Positions 8,764 through 16,772 of a stretch of DNA of 45,521 nt are shown piece by piece. The translations under genes were made by a program, and so were the position numbers. The stretch covers positions 1 to 45,521 of the forward strand of contig JAQWAQ010000008.1 in assembly GCA_028707635.1 (NCBI GenBank), read 5' to 3'. Numbering within the stretch: position 1 is the first letter of the stretch; every line of letters starts with the position of its first letter. This stretch comes from Negativicutes bacterium (GTDB lineage Bacteria; Bacillota; Negativicutes; JAAYSF01). A model generated the notes under the pieces. That model did no database searches and was not told where the DNA came from. It was given only the letters and a program-made list of their open reading frames with translations.

Positions 8764-9840
8764 ATGAGCGAATCCTCGCTAGTAATGCAAATTGTCATTG
8801 CCGTGATGATTTTAACAGGCTCACTACTTTTAGGACTACTCTTTGAAAGGGTAATTCTATCACGTCTGAAAGCCATTGCTGACCGAACACGCTGGGAGTA
8901 CGACGAGATCATCATCGGTGCCCTGCGAGGACGGATGACGCGTTGGTTTATCATTGCCGGCTTCTATAGTGCTCTTGAAATCATAACCCTGCCGTATGAA
9001 ATTTTAAACATCCTTAACAGCATTCTGCTTGTTGTTTTTATTCTTTCAGTCACTTGTGCCGTATCAAATATTGCAGTAGGTTTGGTTAATATCTATGCAA
9101 AAAAGGCCAGCGCTGTATTTTCCTCCACTTCAATTTTTTCCAATCTCACCATTATATCTGTCTTCATCCTCGGCGCTATAATTCTCATGCAATCTTTGGG
9201 AATCTCGATAACACCGATTCTAACGGCCCTTGGTGTCGGCGGTTTGGCCGTAGCTCTCGCTCTTCAGGATACCCTGACAAACTTTTTCGCCGGACTGCAT
9301 CTCCTTGTAGCCGGGCCAGTCAAACCTGGCGACTATGTTAAACTTGACTCTGGCGAAGAGGGCTATATTGTCGATATTACCTGGCGCAGCACTTCAATTA
9401 GAGCACTTTTGGACAACATGATTATTGTCCCAAATTCACAAATGGCCTCCTGTAAGATTATCAATTTTTCACTACCAGGCAAAGAGGTGCTAATCCAGGT
9501 TCCAGTTGGTATAAGCTACTGCAGTGACTTGACGAAAGTTGAAAAGATAACGGTCCAGGTAGCACAGGATGTTATGCATAATGTTGCCGGCGGCATCTGC
9601 GGCTATCAACCGCTTATTCGCTTTTATAAATTTGGTGACTTTAGCCTTCAGTTTAACGTCTTGCTTCGGGCCCATGAATTTGCCGACCAGTATTTAATTC
9701 GCCACGAGTTTATAAAAAAACTGCAGCAGCGCTATCGCGCTGAAGGCATTGAAATCCCCTACCCGATTCAAACAGTTCATCTACAAAAAGAAAAACCCTG
9801 CAACCACAAAATCGACGATACAAATATGAGATCGCAGTAA
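8764..9840 (+). CDS. MscS-family mechanosensitive ion channel
   Basis: A 358-aa small-conductance mechanosensitive channel. Four hydrophobic segments occupy residues ~10-180; the last, GVGGLAVALALQDTLTNFFA, is the Gly/Ala-rich pore helix TM3 followed by the amphipathic break, and LHLLVAGPVKPGDYVKL begins the beta domain (residues ~185-250) with the typical WRST and NSQM motifs (IVPNSQMASCKIINFS). The C-terminal alpha/beta domain ends in RYRAEGIEIPYPIQTVH. It releases solutes on hypo-osmotic shock in the inner membrane. RBS AAGGGGGC precedes ATG 8764. The N-terminus has one more helix than E. coli MscS. It stands alone, 66 nt before the DUF1624 gene. Confidence 0.93.
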   Translation: MSESSLVMQIVIAVMILTGSLLLGLLFERVILSRLKAIADRTRWEYDEIIIGALRGRMTRWFIIAGFYSALEIITLPYEILNILNSILLVVFILSVTCAVSNIAVGLVNIYAKKASAVFSSTSIFSNLTIISVFILGAIILMQSLGISITPILTALGVGGLAVALALQDTLTNFFAGLHLLVAGPVKPGDYVKLDSGEEGYIVDITWRSTSIRALLDNMIIVPNSQMASCKIINFSLPGKEVLIQVPVGISYCSDLTKVEKITVQVAQDVMHNVAGGICGYQPLIRFYKFGDFSLQFNVLLRAHEFADQYLIRHEFIKKLQQRYRAEGIEIPYPIQTVHLQKEKPCNHKIDDTNMRSQ

Positions 9841-9863
9841 GCCACACAGATAGCAAGCTTTTC

Positions 9864-9872
9864 TGCTATAAT
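9864..9872 (+). promoter_or_regulatory. Putative extended -10 promoter of the DUF1624 gene
   Basis: TGCTATAAT, a full extended -10 element ~35 nt before the ATG at 9907. No convincing -35. Confidence 0.45.
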
Positions 9873-9906
9873 AGATGTATCAATTTTGTATGGGACAGGT
9901 TATTAA

Positions 9907-10590
9907 ATGATTAAAACAGCACGAATCTGGGAAATAGATTGTTTACGCGGCTTTGCCATCATCTTAATGGTCGTCTTTCACCTAATTGTCGATCTGAAAG
10001 ACTTTTACTCTTACCCATTTCAATACCTTAGCGGGTTCTGGTTTTATACAGGTAAGTTATCAGCAATCCTGTTCATATTCACGGCAGGAATCAGTGCAAC
10101 ACTAGGAAAAAACACCTTCAAGCACGGCATTAAAGTTTTTCTTTGGGCCATGCTGCTGACACTGATAACTTACTTTTATAATGACCATACCTACATTCGG
10201 TTTGGCATATTACATTTTCTTGGGTTCAGTATCGTTTCATATCCTTTACTAACGCAGGCACATCCCGCCCTTCTGACAATTACCGGTTTAGTCTGGTTTA
10301 TCGGCGGCTGTTTGTTTACTCCAATCATAGTACACTCTGCTTACCTCTTCCCTTTTGGTTTGGTAAGTCCCACCTTTGAATCGATTGACTACTATCCCAT
10401 AATACCGTGGTATGGCGTATTTTTGCTGGGCGTAGCGGTCGGAAAGAATTTTTATTACAGGCGTCAAAGCTTGTTTGCCTATCACCCGGCTTTTACACCT
10501 ATCGTCTCCCTCGGCCAGCACTCGCTTGCACTCTATCTCATTCACCAGCCAGTCTTACTCCTCGCATTACATGTAGTTCATGCAATATAA
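9907..10590 (+). CDS. DUF1624 / heparan-alpha-glucosaminide acetyltransferase-like membrane protein
   Basis: A 227-aa integral membrane protein with about six to seven hydrophobic segments. The opening RIWEIDCLRGFAIILMVVFH matches the DUF1624 (HGSNAT_cat) family, with the membrane-embedded His at ~residue 25, and the C-terminus HSLALYLIHQPVLL resembles acyltransferase-3-type endings. The bacterial members are not characterised well enough to name a reaction; acyl transfer across the membrane is a family-level guess. The start ATG 9907 has GGGACAGG upstream. It is followed by a bidirectional terminator at 10598-10628. Confidence 0.85.
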   Translation: MIKTARIWEIDCLRGFAIILMVVFHLIVDLKDFYSYPFQYLSGFWFYTGKLSAILFIFTAGISATLGKNTFKHGIKVFLWAMLLTLITYFYNDHTYIRFGILHFLGFSIVSYPLLTQAHPALLTITGLVWFIGGCLFTPIIVHSAYLFPFGLVSPTFESIDYYPIIPWYGVFLLGVAVGKNFYYRRQSLFAYHPAFTPIVSLGQHSLALYLIHQPVLLLALHVVHAI

Positions 10591-10597
10591 TGACAAA

Positions 10598-10628
10598 AAA
10601 ATAAAGAGCCTTTTCAGGCTCTTTATTT
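10598..10628. terminator. Bidirectional terminator
   Basis: AATAAAGAGCC / GGCTCTTTATT stem with a 6-nt loop and A/T flanks on both sides. It ends the DUF1624 gene (plus) and the convergent 68-aa gene (minus), whose last codons lie inside the stem. Confidence 0.85.
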
Positions 10629-10829
10629 ACTGTAGCTGACCATATATGCATGGCCGAGCTGGGTGTACTGCTCTAAAACACTAACGATTTTGGCTCGGTC
10701 GATATAATTCGCTTCTGCTAATTCGCTCGTACCGCTCGCCTCTTTCATCATGTTTTTGATCTGGTACTGATAATAACCTAAATGAGTCAACTTTTTGCAC
10801 AGCTGACTAATACGATCTTCAAAACCCAT
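10623..10829 (-). CDS. Hypothetical 68-aa protein behind a structured leader
   Basis: I do not recognise a family. The protein is short, mostly helical by composition, charged, and contains YIDRAKIVSVLEQYTQLGH; no membrane segment, signal peptide or metal motif. The gene is nonetheless well supported: GGGAGGAAG before ATG 10829, a near-consensus promoter at 11036-11008, and a terminator that overlaps the stop. The promoter lies about 170 nt upstream of the start, and the intervening RNA can fold into several stems (separate entry), so expression may be controlled post-initiation. The neighbours give no hint of function. Confidence 0.7.
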   Translation of the reverse strand: MGFEDRISQLCKKLTHLGYYQYQIKNMMKEASGTSELAEANYIDRAKIVSVLEQYTQLGHAYMVSYSK

Positions 10830-10846
10830 GATTTCTTCCTCCCTTT

Positions 10847-10990
10847 TTACAATAATAATTGGCCTCTGATGACATTACTTGGTAACAATGAGTCTCAGCC
10901 GCTAATATCAGAGTATTACCAATTATAGTAGGGAGAGAGTAGTGTTATTCCACTTTTTTGTGTTCGTGCGAAGGAACTTTACTTGGAATG
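10847..10990 (-). promoter_or_regulatory. Structured 5' leader upstream of the 68-aa gene
   Basis: Within the predicted 170-nt leader, ATTCCA (10989-10984) pairs with TGGAAT (10952-10947) around an inner GTTC/GAAC hairpin (10977-10962). A second domain pairs 10924-10919 with 10862-10857 (AATTGG type) and 10913-10907 with 10870-10864 (CTCTGAT / ATCAGAG), enclosing a TTAC-GTAA hairpin. This is read by eye; no known riboswitch consensus matched. Confidence 0.4.
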
Positions 10991-11007
10991 TAATCAAATA
11001 CTATTAT

Positions 11008-11036
11008 ATTATATACTATCAAATACAATTAGTCAA
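11008..11036 (-). promoter_or_regulatory. Sigma-A promoter of the 68-aa gene with overlapping direct repeats
   Basis: TTGACT (11036-11031), 17 bp, TATAAT (11013-11008). The nonamer GTATTTGAT occurs in the spacer and again just after the -10 at about 11002-10994, a possible repressor site. Confidence 0.7.
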
Positions 11037-11094
11037 TATTCCTAACGGATAATTTTTTTCCCAACAAACAAACTATTAATTATGTCTCACTGTA

Positions 11095-11436
11095 TTAGCC
11101 AAGCTTTTTCTCATATTCAATTCCCTCCGGCGTTAGACTGACACCTTGTAAATCTACTCCTACCGGCATTTTTGAACCTTCTTCATATTGAATAACAGCA
11201 CCTTTTATAAAACCCTTTTTGAGCAGCCAATTTGTTGCTAAAGCAAAAATTCTATTATCTAAATTCATTTTCTCAGCTGTTATACTTGTCATATCAGGAG
11301 TGTCTTTGAGTTCTTCTTGACGCAACTCAATAAGCAGGTAATCATGCGGGCCACTGATCATGACATCTTTATATTCACCACTCGTGTCCTCGCAGTGTGT
11401 GCGGGTCAACTTCGCCATCAAATCTGAACGCATCAT
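11095..11436 (-). CDS. Hypothetical 113-aa protein, possible winged-helix fold
   Basis: Family not recognised. The C-terminal part, NRIFALATNWLLKKGFIKGAV followed by a beta-rich stretch and LTPEGIEYEKKLG, has the helix-turn-helix-wing-helix rhythm of small winged-helix proteins such as YjcQ-like regulators, where L-T-x-x-G-x-x-Y-L is common. The N-terminal half is polar (THCEDTSGEYKDVMISGPHDYLL). No membrane segments. AGGA lies 7 nt before ATG 11436. It diverges from sdaAB with ~130 nt between, so a regulatory link to serine catabolism is possible but unsupported beyond position. Confidence 0.6.
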   Translation of the reverse strand: MMRSDLMAKLTRTHCEDTSGEYKDVMISGPHDYLLIELRQEELKDTPDMTSITAEKMNLDNRIFALATNWLLKKGFIKGAVIQYEEGSKMPVGVDLQGVSLTPEGIEYEKKLG

Positions 11437-11565
11437 CCATCAATCCTTTCACTAGAGTTGCCATAATTATATCATTATTTTGTTTAATAAGAAAACATGT
11501 TAAAATCACATTATCCCATATTACTTTGAAACGAACTTTTACTATATCAAAGAAAGGATGATTTA

Positions 11566-12231
11566 ATGCACGGAGTATTCGATATCATCGGTCCAACTAT
11601 GATTGGGCCCTCAAGCTCCCATACTGCCGGAGCCGCCCGCCTTGGTAAAATGGCCCGAATAATTTTAGGTGAAAATCCGGCAACTGCAGTGATTGAACTC
11701 CATGGCTCATTTGCACAAACCTATCGCGGTCATGGTACTGATAAAGCGCTTGTTGCTGGCCTTTTGGGCTATACTACAGATGACGTCAGAATCAAGGAGG
11801 CTTTATCAATAGCACCTCAAAGCGGTCTTGATATTACTTTTAGAATAATTGATTTAGGTGATAGCGCTCATCCTAATACAGCGGTTTTTCACCTAACAGG
11901 TGTGCATGGCAGGCAAGTCAAAGTAGTCGGGGCCTCAACCGGTGGCGGTAGTATTATTATTACTGAAATTGATGGCTATACTGTAGAACTGACAGGCGAA
12001 TACCATACATTAATCTCCATCCACCAGGATAAACCAGGTGTCATTGCGCTTATTACCCATATGCTGGCGCAGGATAGTGTAAACATTGCCTTTATGCGAG
12101 TATCGCGCCGTGAAAAAGGCTCACAAGCACTAGCAATCATTGAAGCTGACCATGCCCTGCCTGAACATATCTTAACGGCAGTCAGCTCTATTCCATCTGT
12201 TAAATTGGCCCTTTTAATCCCCCCCTTATAG
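11566..12231 (+). CDS. sdaAB: L-serine ammonia-lyase, iron-sulfur dependent, beta subunit
   Basis: A 221-aa subunit of the two-subunit Firmicute L-serine dehydratase, which deaminates serine to pyruvate and ammonia in the cytoplasm. GPTMIGPSSSHTAGAARLG near the N-terminus is the family signature, with HGSFAQTYRGHGTDKAL following. Residues ~148-218 form an ACT domain (TLISIHQDKPGVIALITHM), which in this family binds serine and modulates activity. AAAGGATG upstream supports ATG 11566. The alpha subunit starts 10 nt after its stop with GGAGGC in between, so the pair is one operon and presumably translated in equal amounts. Confidence 0.95.
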   Translation: MHGVFDIIGPTMIGPSSSHTAGAARLGKMARIILGENPATAVIELHGSFAQTYRGHGTDKALVAGLLGYTTDDVRIKEALSIAPQSGLDITFRIIDLGDSAHPNTAVFHLTGVHGRQVKVVGASTGGGSIIITEIDGYTVELTGEYHTLISIHQDKPGVIALITHMLAQDSVNIAFMRVSRREKGSQALAIIEADHALPEHILTAVSSIPSVKLALLIPPL

Positions 12232-12241
12232 GAGGCTTACA

Positions 12242-13138
12242 ATGAAAATCAACTTTACCCGCATTGATGAAATGATCGCTATTTCTGATTCGCTCCAAAA
12301 ACCACTATCAAGCGTCATTTTAGAGTTCGAAGCTCAACGCAGCGAACGTCCGCAAAACGAAATCTGGACCGACATGAAAGCAAGTCTAAAGGTTATGCGT
12401 ACTGCTATCAACGAAGGACTCGCTCAAACCGACAAATCCTTTAGCGGCCTTGTCGGCGGTGATGCAAACAGGCTGATAAACAAAATCAACAACTCACCTG
12501 GATTGACTGGTAGCATAAGCGCCCACGCTGCTGCCTATGCACTGTCCGTCAGCGAAGTAAACGCCTCTATGGGCAAAGTTGTTGCATGCCCGACTGCCGG
12601 CTCGTGCGGTATCCTTCCCGGTGCCTTGCTTGCTGCCGGCGAAGCACTTGACGCCGATGACGACGACCTCGTCCGAGCACTATTCACAGCCGCTGGCATC
12701 GGCATGGTCATTGCTGAAAACGCCTCCATCGCGGGTGCGATTGGCGGCTGCCAGGCTGAATGCGGATCCGCAGCAGCCATGGCAGCCGGAGCGATAACCG
12801 ACATGGCTGGAGGCACCCCGCAGCAGGTTAGCCATGCCTTAGCACTAGCGCTCAAAAATCTCCTCGGACTTGTATGTGACCCAGTAGCAGGCCTTGTCGA
12901 AGTCCCCTGTGTGAAACGCAATGCCTTTGGTGCGGTTCACGCATTACTGGCCGCCGAAATGGCATTAGCCGGTATCGAAAGCGTCATTCCTAGTGACGAG
13001 GTTATCAGCACCATGCATCAAATCGGCCTCTCCATGCCCCGCGCCTTGAAGGAAACCTCAGAGGGCGGTCTGGCAAAAACACCGACTGCCATCAGCATTA
13101 CAGCTCGTCTTCAAGCCGGAAAACCCGCCAACCTATAA
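12242..13138 (+). CDS. sdaAA: L-serine ammonia-lyase, iron-sulfur dependent, alpha subunit
   Basis: A 298-aa catalytic subunit carrying the [4Fe-4S] cluster. Cysteines in the conserved blocks CPTAGSCGILPG (C116, C122), GGCQAECGSAAAM (C170, C174) and CDPVAGLVEVPCVKRN (C212, C223) are all present, so the enzyme looks intact. One cluster iron is open for substrate serine, which makes the enzyme oxygen-sensitive and fits an anaerobe. The start ATG 12242 follows AGGAGGC by 6 nt. A short terminator hairpin follows at 13152-13170. Length and motifs match the Firmicute two-subunit form; the gammaproteobacterial enzyme is a single fused chain. Confidence 0.96.
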   Translation: MKINFTRIDEMIAISDSLQKPLSSVILEFEAQRSERPQNEIWTDMKASLKVMRTAINEGLAQTDKSFSGLVGGDANRLINKINNSPGLTGSISAHAAAYALSVSEVNASMGKVVACPTAGSCGILPGALLAAGEALDADDDDLVRALFTAAGIGMVIAENASIAGAIGGCQAECGSAAAMAAGAITDMAGGTPQQVSHALALALKNLLGLVCDPVAGLVEVPCVKRNAFGAVHALLAAEMALAGIESVIPSDEVISTMHQIGLSMPRALKETSEGGLAKTPTAISITARLQAGKPANL

Positions 13139-13144
13139 ACTAAA

Positions 13145-13180
13145 ATATAAAAGCCGCCTTTATGGCGGCTAAAATTTATT
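13145..13180. terminator. Terminator between sdaAA and the Spo0E-like gene
   Basis: AGCCGCC / GGCGGCT stem (13152-13170) with T-rich tails on both strands (AAAATTTATTTT plus, TTATATTTTA minus); suited to both convergent genes. Confidence 0.7.
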
Positions 13181-13182
13181 TT

Positions 13183-13332
13183 CTAACAAAAATATTGTTT
13201 ATAACACTCATTAAGAATGCTATCAAGTTTTTGGCTGATCTTAAGCACTTCAGGATGTGATATTCCCTTTTCCAATGCCGCTTCATGCATCATTTTACGC
13301 AACAACTCAATTTTAACAAATAACTCGTCCAC
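13183..13332 (-). CDS. Spo0E-like aspartyl-phosphate phosphatase, 49 aa
   Basis: A 49-residue gene starting at GTG 13332 and ending at TAG 13183. The peptide has two short helices and the block HPEVLKISQKLDSILNEC, matching the Spo0E signature S-Q-x-L-D-x-x-[IL]-N that dephosphorylates Spo0A~P in Bacillus. Such small proteins delay entry into sporulation. The Shine-Dalgarno sequence is distant (GAAGGG ~12 nt upstream) and an in-frame stop lies immediately before the GTG, so the start is either this GTG or an internal one; residues MMHEAALEKG could follow an ATG start at codon 14-15 but would remove the first helix. A promoter TTTACT-18-TATAAT lies at 13400-13371. Confidence 0.8.
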   Translation of the reverse strand: MDELFVKIELLRKMMHEAALEKGISHPEVLKISQKLDSILNECYKQYFC

Positions 13333-13370
13333 TTACATTCATTACCCTTCTTCCATTTTTCGACTTTCAT

Positions 13371-13400
13371 ATTATATCTCATAACTTAATTGATAGTAAA
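13371..13400 (-). promoter_or_regulatory. Putative promoter of the Spo0E-like gene
   Basis: TTTACT (13400-13395), 18-bp spacer, TATAAT (13376-13371), about 35 nt before the GTG start. Confidence 0.5.
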
Positions 13401-13500
13401 TAAAAAGATCTATTTTTCTAGTAAAAGCACATCGTAACATCGCCATGCCCCACTACATAGTATAGAATGAAGCCTATACTACATGAACCGGAGGTGCGTC

Positions 13501-14094
13501 ATGGCCAATAAAAGCCCAAAAAAGAACATTCCTAATCAATACACACTAGACATGAGCATGCCCGAAAATAAGTGTACAGAATGTCCCGATCATCCTGATT
13601 TGCTCCTGCTGCGTGATGCTGCAGCCGACGAACGCGAGGCAATCGCCCTGTATCTTGAGGCGGCCAAAAATACAAGCTTCACCGAAATATTCCTGCATAT
13701 TGCCGAAGAAGAGATGCACCACTATTTAATGATAATGAAACATATTTCAATACTTGACCCTGTGCAAACAGCCTATTTACAAAAGGAAAATCTCGACATG
13801 TTGACAATGGGCCGCGTTCAAGCAAAATGGAAACATAAGTACTGCGTACCGGTGACAGAAGAGGCTCCTCTACCTACAGCTCAAGATATCCAGGCGATTC
13901 ACTATCTGACCAAGGCACTGATAAGTGAGCTCCAGGCTATCAATAAATATCAGCGTTATATGAACAAAACTCTATCCGACCATAATAAGCACCTATTCTG
14001 CCTTATCATGAATGAGGAAAAAGAACATGTTGCTGAATTTACAGCAGCCTTATTCGAGCTAACTCATGAACCACTGCCCATCGAAATGGATTAA
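13501..14094 (+). CDS. Ferritin-like / rubrerythrin-type diiron protein
   Basis: A 197-aa protein with a four-helix ferritin-like core. Metal ligands are visible as two repeats: DEREAIALYLEAA followed by IAEEEMHHY, and SELQAINKYQRYM followed by NEEKEHVAEF, giving the E...ExxH...E...ExxH pattern of a diiron site. No C-terminal rubredoxin domain, so it is not a classic rubrerythrin; similar short proteins occur in spore formers and are annotated simply as ferritin-like. A CxxC (CTECPDHP) is present near the N-terminus. An in-frame ATG at 13483 contains the GGAGG within its coding frame; ATG 13501 with GGAGGTGCGTC upstream is the real start. A terminator follows. A role in peroxide or oxygen defence is inference. 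Confidence 0.8.
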   Translation: MANKSPKKNIPNQYTLDMSMPENKCTECPDHPDLLLLRDAAADEREAIALYLEAAKNTSFTEIFLHIAEEEMHHYLMIMKHISILDPVQTAYLQKENLDMLTMGRVQAKWKHKYCVPVTEEAPLPTAQDIQAIHYLTKALISELQAINKYQRYMNKTLSDHNKHLFCLIMNEEKEHVAEFTAALFELTHEPLPIEMD

Positions 14095-14101
14095 GAAGTT
14101 A

Positions 14102-14129
14102 AAGCGCCCTCAAGGCGCTCCCTTTTTTA
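14102..14129 (+). terminator. Terminator after the ferritin-like gene
   Basis: AGCGCC, loop CTCAA-type, GGCGCT, then CCCTTTTTT. Confidence 0.8.
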
Positions 14130-14163
14130 CATAGTAATAATTCATTAAATTCCCTAGCACCGT

Positions 14164-14583
14164 CTACTCAATGCTAATAATAACCAACCCGGTAGTAATC
14201 AATAGTGCGCCGATTAATTGATGAACACTAACCATGTCATGATAAACAAAGTGCCCTGCAATAATCGTAATAAGCGGTGCACATGACATAATCACCGAAA
14301 CTTCATGAATACTGCCATTCTGCAAGGCATAAAAGTAAGCCATGTCACCCAAAATAGCTGCTAAAACAGCCTCGATTGTGATAATGAGCCAGAATGAAGC
14401 TGGTAAATGATGCAACTCGGTAAACGCTCTTGAACTAATCATCCAACCCAATATCAGTGCCGCTGCAATAACCGTTCGTAACGCTAAAGCCGTCAGTGGG
14501 CTGACCGAATTTAGTGCCGTTTTGCCAAATAACGGCGCTAGACCCAAGCATAGCACACCAAATAATGCATATACAAGAAACAT
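14164..14583 (-). CDS. Single-domain EamA (DMT) transporter
   Basis: A 139-aa membrane protein equivalent to half of a usual 10-TM EamA transporter: about five hydrophobic segments, starting with MFLVYALFGVLCLGLAPLFGK and ending HQLIGALLITTGLVIISIE. Such half-size proteins work as dimers or with a partner half; no partner is adjacent. The frame opens at 14601, but GGGGAG lies between that ATG and ATG 14583, so the shorter start is chosen. It follows the P-type ATPase stop by 81 nt on the same strand and could be the third gene of the metal unit. The sequence looks intact at both ends of the domain, so I do not call it a truncation, although a fragment of a longer ancestor is possible. Confidence 0.75.
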   Translation of the reverse strand: MFLVYALFGVLCLGLAPLFGKTALNSVSPLTALALRTVIAAALILGWMISSRAFTELHHLPASFWLIITIEAVLAAILGDMAYFYALQNGSIHEVSVIMSCAPLITIIAGHFVYHDMVSVHQLIGALLITTGLVIISIE

Positions 14584-14664
14584 GCTTACTCCCCGTTTCA
14601 ATTTTAATCTGGCATAGTAAGCATATTCAATGATCTAGCAAAAAATGATATCTAGCACTCTTTC

Positions 14665-16758
14665 CTATTCTTTGTCTACCCTGAGCAACCGCAAGCTGTT
14701 AAGCGTGACTAATAAGGTGGCGCCCATGTCAGCCAAAATGGCCAACCATAGCGTTAACCAGCCGGGAAAGACTGCCAACACTGCCACTGCTTTTATTAGC
14801 AGCGAAAAACTAATGTTTTGTCGAATGATGCGCAATGCCTTACGACTAAGACGAATAGTAAACGGTAATTTTGTCAGGTCATCAGCCATTAATGCAATAT
14901 CCGCTACTTCAAGAGCAGTGTCCGTTCCGGCTCCTCCCATGGCTACCCCAACGGAAGCAATGGCTAATGCCGGTGCATCATTAATACCGTCACCAACCAT
15001 GGCTGTTTTTCCGTAATCGCCCAGTAATTTTTCGATAGCAGCCACTTTGTCTTGCGGTAAGAGCTCAGCGCGAAATTTATCAATACCGGCTTGTAACGCC
15101 ACAGCTTTTGCAATAGCATAGTTGTCTCCGGTAAGCATAATGGTATGAGAAATACCAACCTGTTTCAACTGGTGAATTACTTGTGGTGTTGCCTCTCTAA
15201 CTTGGTCTGCAACGGCAATTAAGCCCAAGAGTTCGCCACCTGCACTTACGATCATGACAGTCTTACCTTCGGCCTGCAATGTTAAAATCTCTTGTTCGAC
15301 AGAAGCTGTTTCAATATTTAACTGATCAAATAGACGAGTATTACCTATATACACCATCCTCCCCTGGATTACGCCTTGGGCTCCTAGGCCGGGAACAGCT
15401 TTAAAATGCCCAACCGATAGTAACTCAAGCTCTTTCTCTTGGGCAACCTTCACGATAGCCGTCGCCAACGGATGCTCGGACTGACTTTCAATGCTTGCCG
15501 CTAAGATCAATAAATCATTTTCAATATTTTTACCTAGTGTTACAACATCAGCAACTACTGGACGACCACTGGTTAACGTGCCCGTCTTGTCAAAGGCAAC
15601 AGCAGTAACTGAGCCCATTTCTTCAAGATAAACACCCCCCTTAATCAGAACACCTTGGCGGGCGGCGGCACTAATGGCACTGACGATAGCCACTGGGGTC
15701 GAAATAACGAGGGCACAAGGACAGGCGACTACAAGCAGCGTCAAACCTCGATAAATCCATGGCGCCCATTCATAACCTAAAAAAGCGGGTGGAATAATGA
15801 TAATCCCTATCGCCAAAGCAATAACAACAGGTGTATAAATGGCGGCGAATTTCTCAACAAAAGCCTGCGATGGCGCCCGCCTGCTCTGCGCTTCTTCCAC
15901 CATATTAATTATTTTTGTAATAGTAGTGTCCTTAACCAATTTTGTTACTTCCACTTCAAGCGCACCATAAGTATTAAGCGTACCAGCGAACACTTCATCG
16001 CCAAGACTCTTTTCGATTGGCAGTGCCTCACCGGTAATGGCGGCCTGATTAATAGCCGATTGTCCCTTGATGATAACGCCATCCATGGCAAGTTTTTCTC
16101 CTGGTCGAATAAGAATAATATTTCCCACACTAACTTTTTCGACAGGCACCTCAACTTCATGGCCGTTTTCCCTGATTGTTGCCGTTTTCGGCGCAATGTC
16201 CATTAACTGACGAATTGAGCGACGGGCCCGCTCCATTGTCCAAGCTTCCAGCATTTCCGAAATTGCATATAAGAAGGCAACCGTTGCACCTTCCTCATAG
16301 TGTCCGATCGCCACCGCCCCGACGATAGCAATACTCATAAGCACGCTCATGTTAAAATTGCCGCGCGGCAAAGCGTGGATTGTTTTGCGGAAATTTCCCC
16401 AGCCGCCGAGAATCATTGCAGCTACATAGATAGGGATAAAGAACAACTCCGCGCTGCCCGTTTTTTCCATACCATAGGCAATGGCCAATGCAACGCCTGA
16501 AATAATTGCTCGACGCATCTCCCAATTTGGTTGATTGTCCTGCTTCTCTTCCTCCGCCTCACCGCCAGCAGCAATAAGGTAGTTTTCTTCCCGTCCTAAC
16601 TGTTGAATCACTTTAATATCAATACTGCCTTCAACGACAAGTTTACCGGTCATTGTATTTAATGCCGCACTGGTTACACCAGGTAAAGCCGCCACATTCC
16701 GTTCAAATTTGGCGGCGCAATCTAGGCAGGTAATCCCGGTTACCTGAAAATACGTCAT
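14665..16758 (-). CDS. cadA: P1B-type heavy-metal ATPase, probable Zn2+/Cd2+/Pb2+ exporter
   Basis: A 697-aa inner-membrane metal pump. Order of domains: one HMA domain with GITCLDC (C11, C14), eight membrane helices, the actuator loop (TGEALP ~242-247), the metal-site CPC (346-348) in TM6, the phosphorylated D390 in DKTGTLT, the HP dipeptide (H429) and hinge GDGINDAP (589-596). A conserved Asp in the last helix (LAILADMGATLLVTLNSLRLL) is the mark of the Zn/Cd/Pb class rather than copper pumps, which have Asn/Tyr/Met/Ser there. GAGAGGAGC precedes ATG 16758. It starts 14 nt after the CadC-type repressor and is controlled from the shared promoter-operator at 17151-17209. The exact metal is inferred from class and regulator. 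Confidence 0.93.
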   Translation of the reverse strand: MTYFQVTGITCLDCAAKFERNVAALPGVTSAALNTMTGKLVVEGSIDIKVIQQLGREENYLIAAGGEAEEEKQDNQPNWEMRRAIISGVALAIAYGMEKTGSAELFFIPIYVAAMILGGWGNFRKTIHALPRGNFNMSVLMSIAIVGAVAIGHYEEGATVAFLYAISEMLEAWTMERARRSIRQLMDIAPKTATIRENGHEVEVPVEKVSVGNIILIRPGEKLAMDGVIIKGQSAINQAAITGEALPIEKSLGDEVFAGTLNTYGALEVEVTKLVKDTTITKIINMVEEAQSRRAPSQAFVEKFAAIYTPVVIALAIGIIIIPPAFLGYEWAPWIYRGLTLLVVACPCALVISTPVAIVSAISAAARQGVLIKGGVYLEEMGSVTAVAFDKTGTLTSGRPVVADVVTLGKNIENDLLILAASIESQSEHPLATAIVKVAQEKELELLSVGHFKAVPGLGAQGVIQGRMVYIGNTRLFDQLNIETASVEQEILTLQAEGKTVMIVSAGGELLGLIAVADQVREATPQVIHQLKQVGISHTIMLTGDNYAIAKAVALQAGIDKFRAELLPQDKVAAIEKLLGDYGKTAMVGDGINDAPALAIASVGVAMGGAGTDTALEVADIALMADDLTKLPFTIRLSRKALRIIRQNISFSLLIKAVAVLAVFPGWLTLWLAILADMGATLLVTLNSLRLLRVDKE

Positions 16759-16772
16759 TTAAAAGCTCCTCT

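Noticed and set aside
10857..10924. TPP riboswitch in the 68-aa gene leader because of GGCTGAGA
   Set aside because: The remaining TPP blocks (ACCCTTTGAACCTGAT, CTGGATAATGCCAG type) are missing; the match is a short coincidence.
14164..14601. Pseudogene of a full-length EamA transporter
   Set aside because: The half-size frame has its own RBS, starts and ends at domain boundaries, and single-domain DMT proteins exist; no remnant of the other half is visible.
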